The notes below the pieces were generated by a model, which was given only the letters and a program-made list of their open reading frames with translations, was not told the DNA's origin and did no database searches. The translations under genes and the position numbers were made by a program. A stretch of DNA of 64,000 nt from Natrinema sp046097095 (GTDB taxonomy: Archaea > Halobacteriota > Halobacteria > Halobacteriales > Natrialbaceae): assembly GCF_046097095.1 (NCBI RefSeq), contig NZ_CP175698.1, positions 496,001 through 560,000 of the forward strand, read 5' to 3'. Numbering within the stretch: position 1 is the first letter of the stretch; the number at the start of each line of letters is the position of its first letter. This document shows positions 35,327 to 44,384 of this stretch, in pieces.

Positions 35327-38300
35327 ATGTCAGGATCGAACGAGACCATGGACGGATCAGGGGACCGAGTCGATGACGGACTCGAGGTCACCGTCGGGAT
35401 CGATCGACTCGAGGACTTTCTGACGGCCGACGATCGCGCGGTCAGGGAGTACGCGGCCGAGACGCTGGCCGACGAGGCCGCCAACGGGCCGGCCGACGTG
35501 CGCTCGGCCGTACCGTCGCTGACCGAGCGCCTCGACGACGAGCCGGCAATCCGGTCGCACGCGGTCGCGGCGCTGTCGGCTATCGCGGCCGTCTACCCCG
35601 AGTCAGCCCGAGACGGGGTGCCGTCGCTGACCGAGCGACTCGAGGGGTCGACAGCGGTGCGAATCGAGGCGGCCGACGCGCTGGCATCAATCGCCGCGGA
35701 GGAGCCGACCGCCGTGGCCGATTCGGCGACGGCCCTCGCGAAACACGTCGCCGACGACGCGGAACGCGTCCGGATCCGGACGACGGACGCGCTGGCGTCG
35801 ATCGCCGACGCCGCGCCCGAGCGAGTCGCCCCGGTCACCGGCGAAGTGGCGGCGGCGACCGATGACGAGACCGTCACGGTCCGGGAGAACGCGACGGCGG
35901 TCCTCGCGGCCGTCGCGGCGTACGAGCCCGACTCCATCGTCGATGCTGTCTCTTCGCTCGTCGGTCGACTCGAGGACGAACCGGCCGTCAGCGCACACGC
36001 CGCGCGAGCGATTCGCGCCGTCGCGGTCGAGCGTCCGTCGGCCGTCGCACCGTCGGTCGGCCCGCTCGCGGTGGCCCTCGAGGATCACCGAGATGCTGTT
36101 CGGGTCGACGCCGCAGCGGCGCTGGCGGCCGTCGCGACGGCCGATCCCGACGCCATCAGCGGCGTCGTCGACTCGCTGGCCGCAAGCCTCGCGGACGAGC
36201 CCGCGGTTCGCACCGAGACCGTCCGCGCGCTCCGAGACTGTGCCGAGGCGATCCCGGACGCGGTCGTACCGGCCGTCGAGGCGCTCGTCGAGCGCCTCGG
36301 GGACCCGCTCGAGGGCGTTCGAGTACGCGCGGCCGAGACGCTCGCGACGCTGGCGGCGGCGCAGCCCGGCGCGGTCGACCCCGCCGTCGAACCCCTCGCC
36401 CGCCGACTGACTCGCGACGGGCCGGCCGTTCGGAGCCGCAGCGTCGCCGCCATCGCCGACGTCGCGGCGGCCACGCCCGACACGGCCGCACCCGTCGTGG
36501 CCGACCTCGCCGCCGTCCTCGACGACGAAGACGCCGACGTTCGGCTTGAGGCCGTCCGCGCCATCGCGGCCGTCGCAGCGGCCGATTCGGCGTCGGTTCG
36601 CCCCGTCGCTACCCGGTTGGCAGACCGACTCGACGATCCGCACGAGCCGGTCCGCCGCCGCACGGCCGACGCCCTGGGCGCGATCGCGCTCGAAGCGCCC
36701 TGCGAGGAGCCCGTCGCCGCACTGATCGACCGACTCGAGGGCGACGACGAGTGGCTCCGAGGGGACGCGGCCCGCAGGCTGGCCGAGATCGCAGTATCGC
36801 GGACGGCAGACGCCCATCCGGCGATCGGCGCACTGGGACGGCGTCTCGAGGCCGACAGCGCCGCGGTGCGGCGGGCGGCCGCTCGCGATCTGATTCCGAT
36901 CGCCGACGAGACGCCGCGGGCGGTCCGCGAGGTCGTTCCGGCGCTCGGCGACCGGCTGGCGGACGACGACGCGAGCGTCCGAAACGACGCGGCGCTCGCG
37001 CTCGAGCGGATCGCCGCGAGCGCACCGGGCGACGTCCGATCGGCGCTTCCAGGACTGTTCGGGGCGCTCGACGATCCGGATCGGAGCGTCCGCGAAACCG
37101 TCCGCGAGGCGCTCGTCTCGGTCGCACCGCGCGCGCCGGACGATCGACGGCCGGCGGTCGCGCTGGCCGTAGACGAGACCGATGCCGACGAGGGGCCGAT
37201 CCGTGCTGCGGCCTGCGAAGCGCTCGGCGTCCTCGAGATCGAGACGGCGGGCGAGGCCGAGGCCGCCGTCGAGTCTCTCGGCGACGCGCTCGTCGAACCG
37301 ACGCCGCCCGTCCGCGCCGCGGCACTAAGCGCGCTCGAGACGGTGCTCGCGGCCGACGACGCGGAGCCGACGCCGTTTGTGGTCCTGGGAGACGTTCTGC
37401 GTGCCGGTGGCGGGCGCGCGACGGCGGTGGCGGCGGCGCTGGCCGACATCGCTAAGACGGACCCGCCGCTGATCGCCGACGCCGAACCGCTGCTGCGCGA
37501 TCGGGTGGAGAAGGCAAGCGGCGACGAGCGGCGGGCGCTATCGCGCGCGCTGGCGACCGCCCTCGCGGAGACGGACCGGCACTCGGTCACCGAGACGATG
37601 TGCGATTCCCTCGAGTCGGGCGACCTCGGTCGAGGCGACCGGGCGTCGACCGCGGCCGAAATCGCACGGCTCGCGGCCGCCGATCCGGACGACGCGGTCG
37701 CGGCCCAAGCTCGTCTGGCCGGCCTGGTCGCGGACGGCGAGGACGGCGTCGTCCGTGGCTACGCGGCCCTCGCGCTCGGAACGCTCGCGGTCACGGGCCG
37801 GGACGACGGCTCCGCGCTGGACGACGGGCTCGCGGCCGTCGACGACCGGTGGACCGACGCCGCATCGATCGTCGCCGGCGGCGAGACGCCGAGCGACGTC
37901 GACGGGATCGCCAGTCGGCTAACCGGGTTGGGACGACGACTCGAGGACGGCACCGACGACGAGCCGTGGGTCGCGGGGCTGGCCGCGCTCGCGCTCTCGG
38001 TCCTCGCCGACCGATCTGAGCGCCTTCGCCCGACCGCCCTCTCACAGGTTGCGGCCGGGCTCACGGCCGAGAACCCGGTCGTGCGAGTCACCGCCGGACG
38101 GACCCTCGCGACGATGGCCGACGACGAACCGAGCGGGTTCGACACGGTGACGGACGACCTGTGTGCGGCGCTGTCCGACGCCGATGCCGACGTTCGCGCC
38201 ACCGCCGGAGCCGCGCTGGCCGAAGTAGCCGAAGTGGCCGGCCTCGAGGGTGATCACGACGCGATCGCGGCGGCGCTTCGCCCGCGCCTCTCGGATCCCG

Positions 38301-39550
38301 ATGCGCGCGTCCGAGCGGCCGCGGTCCGGACGCTGACGGCGATCGAGGCCGTCGACGCGCTGCCCGCGGTCAGACCGTTAGTCGACGACCCCGTTCCGTC
38401 GGTCTCGGGCGCGGCGACGACCGCGACGGCGCGCCTCGAGCGCGTACGCGATCGTGAGGCGGCTCCCGACCGCGACTGGCCCATGGCCGGTGCGGATCCC
38501 GCGCGAACCGGCCACGTCGCCGACGGCGAACCGCTCGACAGGCAGCCGACGACGCGGTGGTGCGTCGAGACGGCCGCGACCGTCGCGGCCCCACCGGCAC
38601 TGGTCGGCGACACTGTCGTCGCGAGCGAGGACGGCCGCGTCGCCGCGCTGGCGCTCGAGGACGGAGATGAGCGCTGGAGCGTCGAGACGGACGTGCCCAT
38701 CGAGACGACGCCGGCCGTGGTCGACGATACCGTTTACATCGCGGCCGGAACGGCGGTCGACGCGCTCGAGGCCGACACGGGCGAGCACGTCTGGCGCTCT
38801 CAGACCGACGCGGCCGTTCGAACGTCGCCGATCGTCGCCGACGGGACGGTCTACGTCGGCGGCGACGCCCTTTACGCGACCGACGCCGAGACCGGGCGAC
38901 CGATCTGGACGGTCCCGATCGAGACGTCGCCGGTCGGACTGGCCGTCAGCGACGGCGTCGTCTACGCCGCCTGTGAGGATCGACTGATCGCGCTCGCGGC
39001 CGCCGACGGACGCCGGCGCTGGACGACCGCGCTCGAGGGCGAGGGCGCAGGTGAGATACGCGCACCGCCGGCGGTCGGGGACGACCGCGTCTACGTCGGC
39101 GTTGGCGATGCGCTCCGTGCGCTGTCGGCTGCCGACGGCTCGCGCCGGTTTCGGTTCGATACGGGCGGTCGAATCGCCGCGTCGCCGGCCGTCGCGGACG
39201 GCGTCGTCTACGCCGCCAGCGCGGACGGCAGCCTCTACGCGATCGACGGCTCCACGGCCGCCGAGCGCTGGCGCGTCGCCCTCGGCGAGACGGTGGCCGG
39301 TCCGGTCGTCGTCGACGACACCGTCTGTCTGGGCACCGCCGACGGCCGCGTCCGTGCACTCTCGAGTGCCGACGGGTCGGAGCGGTGGGCCCTCGAGTCG
39401 ACCGCCGTCGGGCGGACGACGGCGATCGCGGTCGCGAACGGACGGCTCTGTCTCGGCGGGACGGGCGGACTCGCGGCGATCGGCGACGCGTCGTCCTGGC
39501 CGGCGTCGATCTCCGACCTGTTCGCGCGCTTCGGAAGCGGATCGCCCTGA
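35327..39550 (+). CDS. Giant HEAT-repeat protein fused to a PQQ-like propeller
   Basis: A 1407-residue soluble protein. Residues about 20-1040 are a long array of HEAT/PBS-lyase-type repeats of about 38-40 residues, each with a VR-A-A---LA-IA core. Residues about 1050-1400 form a PQQ/YVTN-like beta propeller beginning RDWPMAGADPARTGHV, with repeated TVYVGG-DALYATDAETG blades. It has no signal peptide, so it should be cytoplasmic and act as a scaffold. The joining of these two repeat folds is unusual, and no partner can be named. Strong antisense open frames opposite it are composition artefacts. Confidence 0.9.
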   Translation: MSGSNETMDGSGDRVDDGLEVTVGIDRLEDFLTADDRAVREYAAETLADEAANGPADVRSAVPSLTERLDDEPAIRSHAVAALSAIAAVYPESARDGVPSLTERLEGSTAVRIEAADALASIAAEEPTAVADSATALAKHVADDAERVRIRTTDALASIADAAPERVAPVTGEVAAATDDETVTVRENATAVLAAVAAYEPDSIVDAVSSLVGRLEDEPAVSAHAARAIRAVAVERPSAVAPSVGPLAVALEDHRDAVRVDAAAALAAVATADPDAISGVVDSLAASLADEPAVRTETVRALRDCAEAIPDAVVPAVEALVERLGDPLEGVRVRAAETLATLAAAQPGAVDPAVEPLARRLTRDGPAVRSRSVAAIADVAAATPDTAAPVVADLAAVLDDEDADVRLEAVRAIAAVAAADSASVRPVATRLADRLDDPHEPVRRRTADALGAIALEAPCEEPVAALIDRLEGDDEWLRGDAARRLAEIAVSRTADAHPAIGALGRRLEADSAAVRRAAARDLIPIADETPRAVREVVPALGDRLADDDASVRNDAALALERIAASAPGDVRSALPGLFGALDDPDRSVRETVREALVSVAPRAPDDRRPAVALAVDETDADEGPIRAAACEALGVLEIETAGEAEAAVESLGDALVEPTPPVRAAALSALETVLAADDAEPTPFVVLGDVLRAGGGRATAVAAALADIAKTDPPLIADAEPLLRDRVEKASGDERRALSRALATALAETDRHSVTETMCDSLESGDLGRGDRASTAAEIARLAAADPDDAVAAQARLAGLVADGEDGVVRGYAALALGTLAVTGRDDGSALDDGLAAVDDRWTDAASIVAGGETPSDVDGIASRLTGLGRRLEDGTDDEPWVAGLAALALSVLADRSERLRPTALSQVAAGLTAENPVVRVTAGRTLATMADDEPSGFDTVTDDLCAALSDADADVRATAGAALAEVAEVAGLEGDHDAIAAALRPRLSDPDARVRAAAVRTLTAIEAVDALPAVRPLVDDPVPSVSGAATTATARLERVRDREAAPDRDWPMAGADPARTGHVADGEPLDRQPTTRWCVETAATVAAPPALVGDTVVASEDGRVAALALEDGDERWSVETDVPIETTPAVVDDTVYIAAGTAVDALEADTGEHVWRSQTDAAVRTSPIVADGTVYVGGDALYATDAETGRPIWTVPIETSPVGLAVSDGVVYAACEDRLIALAAADGRRRWTTALEGEGAGEIRAPPAVGDDRVYVGVGDALRALSAADGSRRFRFDTGGRIAASPAVADGVVYAASADGSLYAIDGSTAAERWRVALGETVAGPVVVDDTVCLGTADGRVRALSSADGSERWALESTAVGRTTAIAVANGRLCLGGTGGLAAIGDASSWPASISDLFARFGSGSP

Positions 39551-39658
39551 CACCGGCGACCGGCACGTCCGTCGATCGGCGGTGGCAGTCGGCTCCCGTC
39601 GGCTCCGCTCGCTCGCGAGCGAATCGCTTATCCGCGGATTCGTGGAAAGGCCGAGTAC

Positions 39659-40858
39659 ATGAAGGCTGTCGTTCTCGCGGCGGGACAAGGAACTCGAATG
39701 CGACCGCTGTCCGAATCGGTGCCAAAGCCGATGTTACCGGTCGCGGACCGACCGCTCGCCGCCCACACGGTCGACGCGGCCGTCGACGCGGGGGCCGACG
39801 AGATCGTCCTCGTAATCGGCTACGAGGCCGAAATCGTCAGGGAGTACTTCGGTTCTGCGTACCGCGGCGTGCCGGTCTCCTATGCCGTCCAAGAAGAACA
39901 GGCCGGTACCGCCGACGCGGTCAACGCTGCTCGCGACCACATTGACGGTCCCTTCGCCGTCCTGAACGGCGACAACCTCTACGATCCGGCCGCGATCGAC
40001 CGGCTGTTCGCCGAGTGTCCGGCGGTCTGTGCGATCGAGGTCGCCGAACCGAGCAACTACGGCGTGCTCAGTACGGCCGACGGCGCTGACGGCGGGGCCG
40101 ACCGCGTGACGGAAATCGTCGAAAAGCCCGCCGAGCCGCCGACGAACCTCGCCAACGCCGGCGCGTACGCCTTCCCCGCCGAGGCCCGCGAGTGGCTCGA
40201 GGTGCCCGAAAGCGAACGGGGAGAGCACGAAATCACCGACGTCGTCGCGCGCGTCATCGACGAGTACGACGTAACGCCAGTGACCTTAGAGCGGTGGCTC
40301 GACGTGGGCCGTCCCTGGGAGTTACTCGAGGCCAACGAGTGGAAACTCGCCGAACTCGAGCGCCGGATCGACGGCGACGTCAGCGAGGACGCCCACCTCG
40401 AGGGCGACGTGGTCGTCGAGGCGGGCGCGACCGTTGAACCCGGCGTCGTGATCGAGGGACCGGCCCTGATCCGCGAGGGGGCGGAGATCGGGCCTAACGC
40501 CTACGTCCGCGGGGCGACGCTGATCGGTCCGGACGCGGAAATCGGCCACGCCGTCGAGGTGAAAAACAGCGTGATCTCGCGGGGCACCTCGGTCAGCCAC
40601 CTCTCCTACGTCGGCGACAGCGTGCTGGGTCGCGACGTCAATTTCGGCGCGGGAACGAACGTCGCGAATCTCCGCCACGACGATGCCGATATTCGGTTTA
40701 CGGTCAAGGGCGAGCGCGTCTCGACGGGTCGCCGGAAGTTCGGCGTCGTCGCCGGCGACGAGGTCAAGACGGGCATCAACGCGAGTCTCTCGCCCGGACT
40801 GAAGCTCACCACCGGCGTGACGACGAATCCGGGCGAAACCGTCGACCGGGACCGGTAA
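39659..40858 (+). CDS. glmU: GlmU-like bifunctional sugar-1-phosphate nucleotidyltransferase/acetyltransferase
   Basis: A 399-residue archaeal GlmU-type protein. The N-terminal nucleotidyltransferase (1-230) has VVLAAGQGTRMRPL, VPKPMLPVADRPL and an NGDNLYD metal site. The C-terminal left-handed beta helix (about 245-399) carries SHLSYVGDSVLGRDVNFGAG and NLRHDD, as in acetyltransferases that make GlcNAc-1-phosphate. It should act after GlmS in UDP-GlcNAc synthesis. Exact sugar and nucleotide preference (UTP or dTTP) cannot be settled from sequence. Confidence 0.9.
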   Translation: MKAVVLAAGQGTRMRPLSESVPKPMLPVADRPLAAHTVDAAVDAGADEIVLVIGYEAEIVREYFGSAYRGVPVSYAVQEEQAGTADAVNAARDHIDGPFAVLNGDNLYDPAAIDRLFAECPAVCAIEVAEPSNYGVLSTADGADGGADRVTEIVEKPAEPPTNLANAGAYAFPAEAREWLEVPESERGEHEITDVVARVIDEYDVTPVTLERWLDVGRPWELLEANEWKLAELERRIDGDVSEDAHLEGDVVVEAGATVEPGVVIEGPALIREGAEIGPNAYVRGATLIGPDAEIGHAVEVKNSVISRGTSVSHLSYVGDSVLGRDVNFGAGTNVANLRHDDADIRFTVKGERVSTGRRKFGVVAGDEVKTGINASLSPGLKLTTGVTTNPGETVDRDR

Positions 40859-41179
40859 CATAGCAGGCCCGGACCGGCTGATCGCTCCGAGTCGATTTCG
40901 AGCCGACCCGACGCGGCGCTGCTGGAAGCTGTCGCTCGAGCGGTCGGAAACGAAAGGGGCGAAAGGTGGGACGAGGCGAGGAGGCGGATGCGGGCGTGGC
41001 GCTCGGTCCCGGGAGCCGAGCGCGTGCGACGGGCCGGAGCGACGCGTAGTGCCGGTGTAGACGTGAAAAGCGCCTGTGCCGGCACTCCAATCGTAGGGCT
41101 GATGAGGTAAAAAATCAGCGGTCGGTCATCACGTCCTAGGCGGACCGACCCCGCCGAGTGGCGACCCCGGAGCCGCGAT
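40859..41179. other. Convergent gap, weak hairpin only
   Basis: 321 bases between two convergent genes. A six-base inverted repeat (GCTGAT at 41098-41103, ATCAGC at 41114-41119) flanks an A-rich loop. No gene is supported. Confidence 0.45.
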
Positions 41180-42040
41180 TCACAGCCGCCGATCTTGCAG
41201 TGCCGGAAACTCTGCGCGGACCGCCGCGACCGTCGCCGGATCGACCTCGGTCGTCACCAGCGCCGACTCGTCGCCGCTCGAGGCCAACGAGACGCCCCAC
41301 GGATCGTAGACGCTCGAGCGGCCAAGCAGCGTGGCGTCCTCGAAGTCACCGGCCCCGTTGATCGTCGCGACGTAGGCCTGGTTCTCGATCGCGCGAGCCT
41401 GCGAGAGCGTCGTCCAGTGTTCGATTCGAGGGTAAGGCCACGCGCTCGGGACGAGGATCAGTTCGACGCCGTCGTCGACCAGCCGCCGGTAGAGTTCCGG
41501 AAACCGGAGGTCGTAACAGGTCGTCACGCCGACGGTGAGGCCGCCGATCGTCGCCGTCTCGAGGCGCTCGCCGGGGACGAGCAGCTCGGATTCGGCCGAC
41601 TCGTACCCGAACAGGTGGTGTTTCCGGTAGACGAGTCGCAAGTCGCCGGCGGCGTCGAACAGCGCGGCGGTGTTGGCCAGCCCCTCGTCGGCGGGCGTGT
41701 CGACGGTCTCGGTCGCCGCCAGATCTTCGACGATGCTGCCCGCGAGGACGGCGATGTCGTGCTCGGCCGCGGCCTCCCGAAGGCCAGTAAACGTCTCGCC
41801 GTCGAACGGCTCGGCGTTGTCCGCGTAGCGGTCGAACGCGAAGTAGCCCACGTTGAACAGTTCTGGCAGCGCCACGAGGTCCGCGCCCCGGTCTGCGGCC
41901 CGGGAAACCGCCGCCAACGCCCGCTCGACGTTCGCCTCGACCTCCCCGGCCTCGACATGAATCTGGGCGAGCGCGAGCATGAGCGCGTCGCCGTCACCGC
42001 TGGCGTCGCCGCCGTCTCCGCCGGCTGTCTCCAGTGTCAT
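41180..42040 (-). CDS. Carbon-nitrogen hydrolase (nitrilase superfamily)
   Basis: A 286-residue amidase-type enzyme with the Glu-Lys-Cys triad: Glu60 in VALPELFNVGYF, Lys140 in VYRKHHLFGYE and Cys175 in TTCYDLRFPELYRRL. This pattern is closest to omega-amidase/Nit2-like members acting on small amides, but the substrate is uncertain. The first 20 residues are acidic and may be dispensable, with MLALAQIHVEAG (Met21) an alternative start. It lies 27 bases downstream of the SRPBCC gene and may be co-transcribed. Confidence 0.88.
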   Translation of the reverse strand: MTLETAGGDGGDASGDGDALMLALAQIHVEAGEVEANVERALAAVSRAADRGADLVALPELFNVGYFAFDRYADNAEPFDGETFTGLREAAAEHDIAVLAGSIVEDLAATETVDTPADEGLANTAALFDAAGDLRLVYRKHHLFGYESAESELLVPGERLETATIGGLTVGVTTCYDLRFPELYRRLVDDGVELILVPSAWPYPRIEHWTTLSQARAIENQAYVATINGAGDFEDATLLGRSSVYDPWGVSLASSGDESALVTTEVDPATVAAVRAEFPALQDRRL

Positions 42041-42067
42041 GTGCCGACAGTGGCCGCCCCAGCACCG

Positions 42068-42502
42068 TTACTGTGTCGTACGGAGGTCGCGCTCGAGCGC
42101 CCGCCGGAGGTTATCGAGTTCCGAATCTAAATTCCGCTTGAAGAACTTCTCGACGCCTGGGAGTTTGCCGTCGACGACGAAGTGGTTCTCGAGGCGCGCG
42201 CCGTCGTCGGTGTCGACGATTTCGTGTTCACCGGTGACGTTCATCACCTTCGACCGCCCGACGAACTTGACGTACTCCGGCGGCGTCCGGGCGACATCTT
42301 CGGTGTCGATGCTGACCGTCTTGCGCACGAGCGGGATGGGGAGTTCGACGTACCAGGTGGCCCGCCGACCGTCGGAATCGTCCACGGAGTACTCGTCGAC
42401 GACGCTGATCGCCCGGGCCCGGTTCGACGGGTCGGCGATGAACTCCCAGACCCGATCTGGCGACGCGTCTACTTCGAACGACCGGTCGACCCGTACAGTC
42501 AT
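42068..42502 (-). CDS. SRPBCC (START-like) family protein
   Basis: A 144-residue protein with the helix-grip opening VDRSFEVDASPDRVWEFIAD and a later ENHFVVDGKLPGVEKFF segment, typical of polyketide-cyclase/CoxG-like ligand-binding proteins. It probably binds a hydrophobic molecule; no catalytic residue can be named. It lies just upstream of the nitrilase gene on the same strand. Confidence 0.82.
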   Translation of the reverse strand: MTVRVDRSFEVDASPDRVWEFIADPSNRARAISVVDEYSVDDSDGRRATWYVELPIPLVRKTVSIDTEDVARTPPEYVKFVGRSKVMNVTGEHEIVDTDDGARLENHFVVDGKLPGVEKFFKRNLDSELDNLRRALERDLRTTQ

Positions 42503-42574
42503 GCCCGTACGTGAGCGATTGTCGGATAAAAATGCGGTGGACCGGCGGACGATCGCCGGCTCGAGCGACGATGG

Positions 42575-42799
42575 TCAGCTGATCGTGACACGCCAGGTTG
42601 TCGACCGAGCGCGTCCCCACTTCTCGATGTCGACCTCGTCCGCTTTCTCCGCGAGGTGTGGCAGGCGAGCGCCGACCTGTTTCGACGAGAGTCCGATCGC
42701 ATCCGCGATGTTCTTCGCCCGGAAGTACTGCTCGCCGCGGGCGGCGCTCTCGCGGAGGTATGAGATGATCCGTCGCTCTTCGTCAGAGTAGTCGGTCAT
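42575..42799 (-). CDS. Small winged-helix protein (DUF7123-like)
   Basis: A 74-residue protein formed by one winged helix: ERRIISYLRESAARGEQYF, then KNIADAIGLSSKQVGARLP as the recognition region and a WRVTIS wing strand. Similar stand-alone haloarchaeal domains are known but uncharacterised. A DNA-binding regulator is likely; its target is unknown. Confidence 0.8.
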   Translation of the reverse strand: MTDYSDEERRIISYLRESAARGEQYFRAKNIADAIGLSSKQVGARLPHLAEKADEVDIEKWGRARSTTWRVTIS

Positions 42800-42906
42800 C
42801 GTCCGTGCGTCGTGCTAGGGCACCGTCGGTCTTAACTCTTAACGGCTACTAGTCCGGGTCAGTCGCCACTCGAGACACGCGTCCGGAGATAGGACAGGTA
42901 CCCGTA

Positions 42907-43092
42907 TCAGTCCCAGTAGAGGTGGATGCCGACGACCGCCAGCGAGCTAAAGAGAACGGCGGCAGCAAAACCCCAGGCGGCCGTGACATCGGGTGCGCCG
43001 GTCACCATCACCAGCGCGCCGATCACCGCGAGTGCACTCAGCGCGAGCGCCATTCCAACGCCTTTGTCCGTCGATTCGGATTGCGTAGCCAT
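42907..43092 (-). CDS. Small two-helix membrane protein
   Basis: A 61-residue protein with a polar N-terminus (MATQSESTDKGVGM) and two hydrophobic helices (ALALSALAVIGALVMVTG and AAWGFAAAVLFSSLAVVGIH). It looks like a conserved haloarchaeal DUF7525-type protein of unknown role, though I am not certain of the family. The ATG at 43092 is preferred over one 13 codons upstream. Confidence 0.65.
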   Translation of the reverse strand: MATQSESTDKGVGMALALSALAVIGALVMVTGAPDVTAAWGFAAAVLFSSLAVVGIHLYWD

Positions 43093-43222
43093 GCTCGGGC
43101 GTTGTGTATGGGGTCTCTTAACTTCACTCATTCCTGAGCGATCCGGCGAGCGGCAAGCGGCGGACGGTGGGCGGCGAGCAGCAGGGAAGCCGACCGAACG
43201 GCGGGGCCGGATCGCGGGGGCG

Positions 43223-44254
43223 TCACTTGATCGTCGTGTGCTCGGACTCCTCGTTGAGCGCGAGGTTGGCCGCGATCTCAGCGTTTCGCATGGCGTATTG
43301 GGCGGTCTGTTGTAGACTGACGAGGACTTCGCGGACCCGCAACAGGTCTTCGTTGTCCATCTCCGGTAGCTCGTCGAGGATCTCTTTCTCGCGATCGGAG
43401 ATGTCGTGGAACAACTGCTGGACTTCGGACCACTTGTCGTAGTCGCGATCGACGGCCGCCGCGACGGCCTGCGACATGATCTCGTCGACGATCTCGTTTA
43501 GCTCTCGGATGTCACGCATCACCGAGCTATCGACGTGTAGTGAGTGGCCTTCGGTCTCGATGACGATCTCGGCGATGTCTTCGGCGTTGTCCGCGGTCAA
43601 CTCGAGGTTCTTCGCGATCGATCGGTAGCCGATCAGCGGGAACCCGCTGTTCAGGCCGACCGCTCGCGCGAGGTTGGGATTCTGGTAGGCCGTAAAGATG
43701 AGGCGCAACAGGAGGACGAAGATCTTGTTCGCTTGTCGTTCCCGGTTTAACGCGCGCTGGGCCAGATCGGGGTTACCGTGGGCCAGCGCCTTGATCCCCT
43801 CACCGCGCATCGTCTGGCCGGTGCGCTCTAAGCGCTCGAGCAGGTTATCGAGCGTGAAGTCCTCGGGGTCGACCGAACAGCGGATCGAGATGCTCTCGGG
43901 GGTCTCCTCGATGACGCCCAGTCCCATCAGTTGCGTTTCGGCCTGGTAGACGGCGTTGATGTGGGCCGACTCGAGAGCCCCCTCCTCGCGTTCGATGCGG
44001 ATGATGCGCCGTCCGAGGACGTACTGGGCGACGATCGCGCGCTCGACGGCGTCGGCGTCGAGATTGTCGGTGTGAACGATGGCTTCCGTTTCCTCCGTAC
44101 TCGCAGACTCGGGCATCACGGTCAGCGTGCCCTTGCCGCTCGTCCGTAACGACACCTCGTCGCCCTTCTCGACGCCGTGCTCGGAGGCCCACTCGGCAGG
44201 GAGGGTCATGGCGAGCGTCGACGGACCGAGTCGTTGCACTTTCCGCGTTTCCAT
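43223..44254 (-). CDS. AbrB-PhoU phosphate-type regulator
   Basis: A 343-residue protein. The N-terminus (METRKVQRLGPSTLAMTLP, with WASEHGVEKGDEV) is a SpoVT/AbrB-like DNA-binding fold. Two PhoU helical repeats follow (about 110-215 and 220-330), with patterns such as ELTADNAEDIAEIV and REKEILDEL. Haloarchaeal proteins of this type are linked to phosphate-responsive or other transport regulation. No pst genes are adjacent. It is preceded by a good TATA box at 44301-44309. Confidence 0.87.
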   Translation of the reverse strand: METRKVQRLGPSTLAMTLPAEWASEHGVEKGDEVSLRTSGKGTLTVMPESASTEETEAIVHTDNLDADAVERAIVAQYVLGRRIIRIEREEGALESAHINAVYQAETQLMGLGVIEETPESISIRCSVDPEDFTLDNLLERLERTGQTMRGEGIKALAHGNPDLAQRALNRERQANKIFVLLLRLIFTAYQNPNLARAVGLNSGFPLIGYRSIAKNLELTADNAEDIAEIVIETEGHSLHVDSSVMRDIRELNEIVDEIMSQAVAAAVDRDYDKWSEVQQLFHDISDREKEILDELPEMDNEDLLRVREVLVSLQQTAQYAMRNAEIAANLALNEESEHTTIK

Positions 44255-44300
44255 GGCAGCGCCTACGATCGACTCGACCTTAATCTTGACTATACGGTCA

Positions 44301-44309
44301 TTATATAGC
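44301..44309 (-). promoter_or_regulatory. TATA box of the AbrB-PhoU gene
   Basis: Read on the minus strand, AGCTATATAATGA provides a clear TATA box about 50 bases before the ATG at 44254, predicting a short 5' leader of roughly 25 bases. A second TATA-like string (CCATATAAC) lies about 18 bases further upstream. Confidence 0.5.
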
Positions 44310-44384
44310 TCCGCATCGTTATATGGTTGAGTTCTACGCCCGTCTCACTATTCTCCTTAAACAAGAGAGCGCCGGCGGGTCCGT

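Noticed and set aside
35687..37590. Long minus-strand frames (up to 501 codons) opposite the HEAT-repeat gene
   Set aside because: They are repetitive Ser/Ala/Arg or Gly/Asp/Arg sequences created by the periodic HEAT codons on the other strand; no independent coding evidence.
41098..41119. GCTGAT/ATCAGC hairpin as a terminator
   Set aside because: The stem is only six bases and is not followed by a clear T-run on either strand, so it is mentioned only as a weak feature of the gap.
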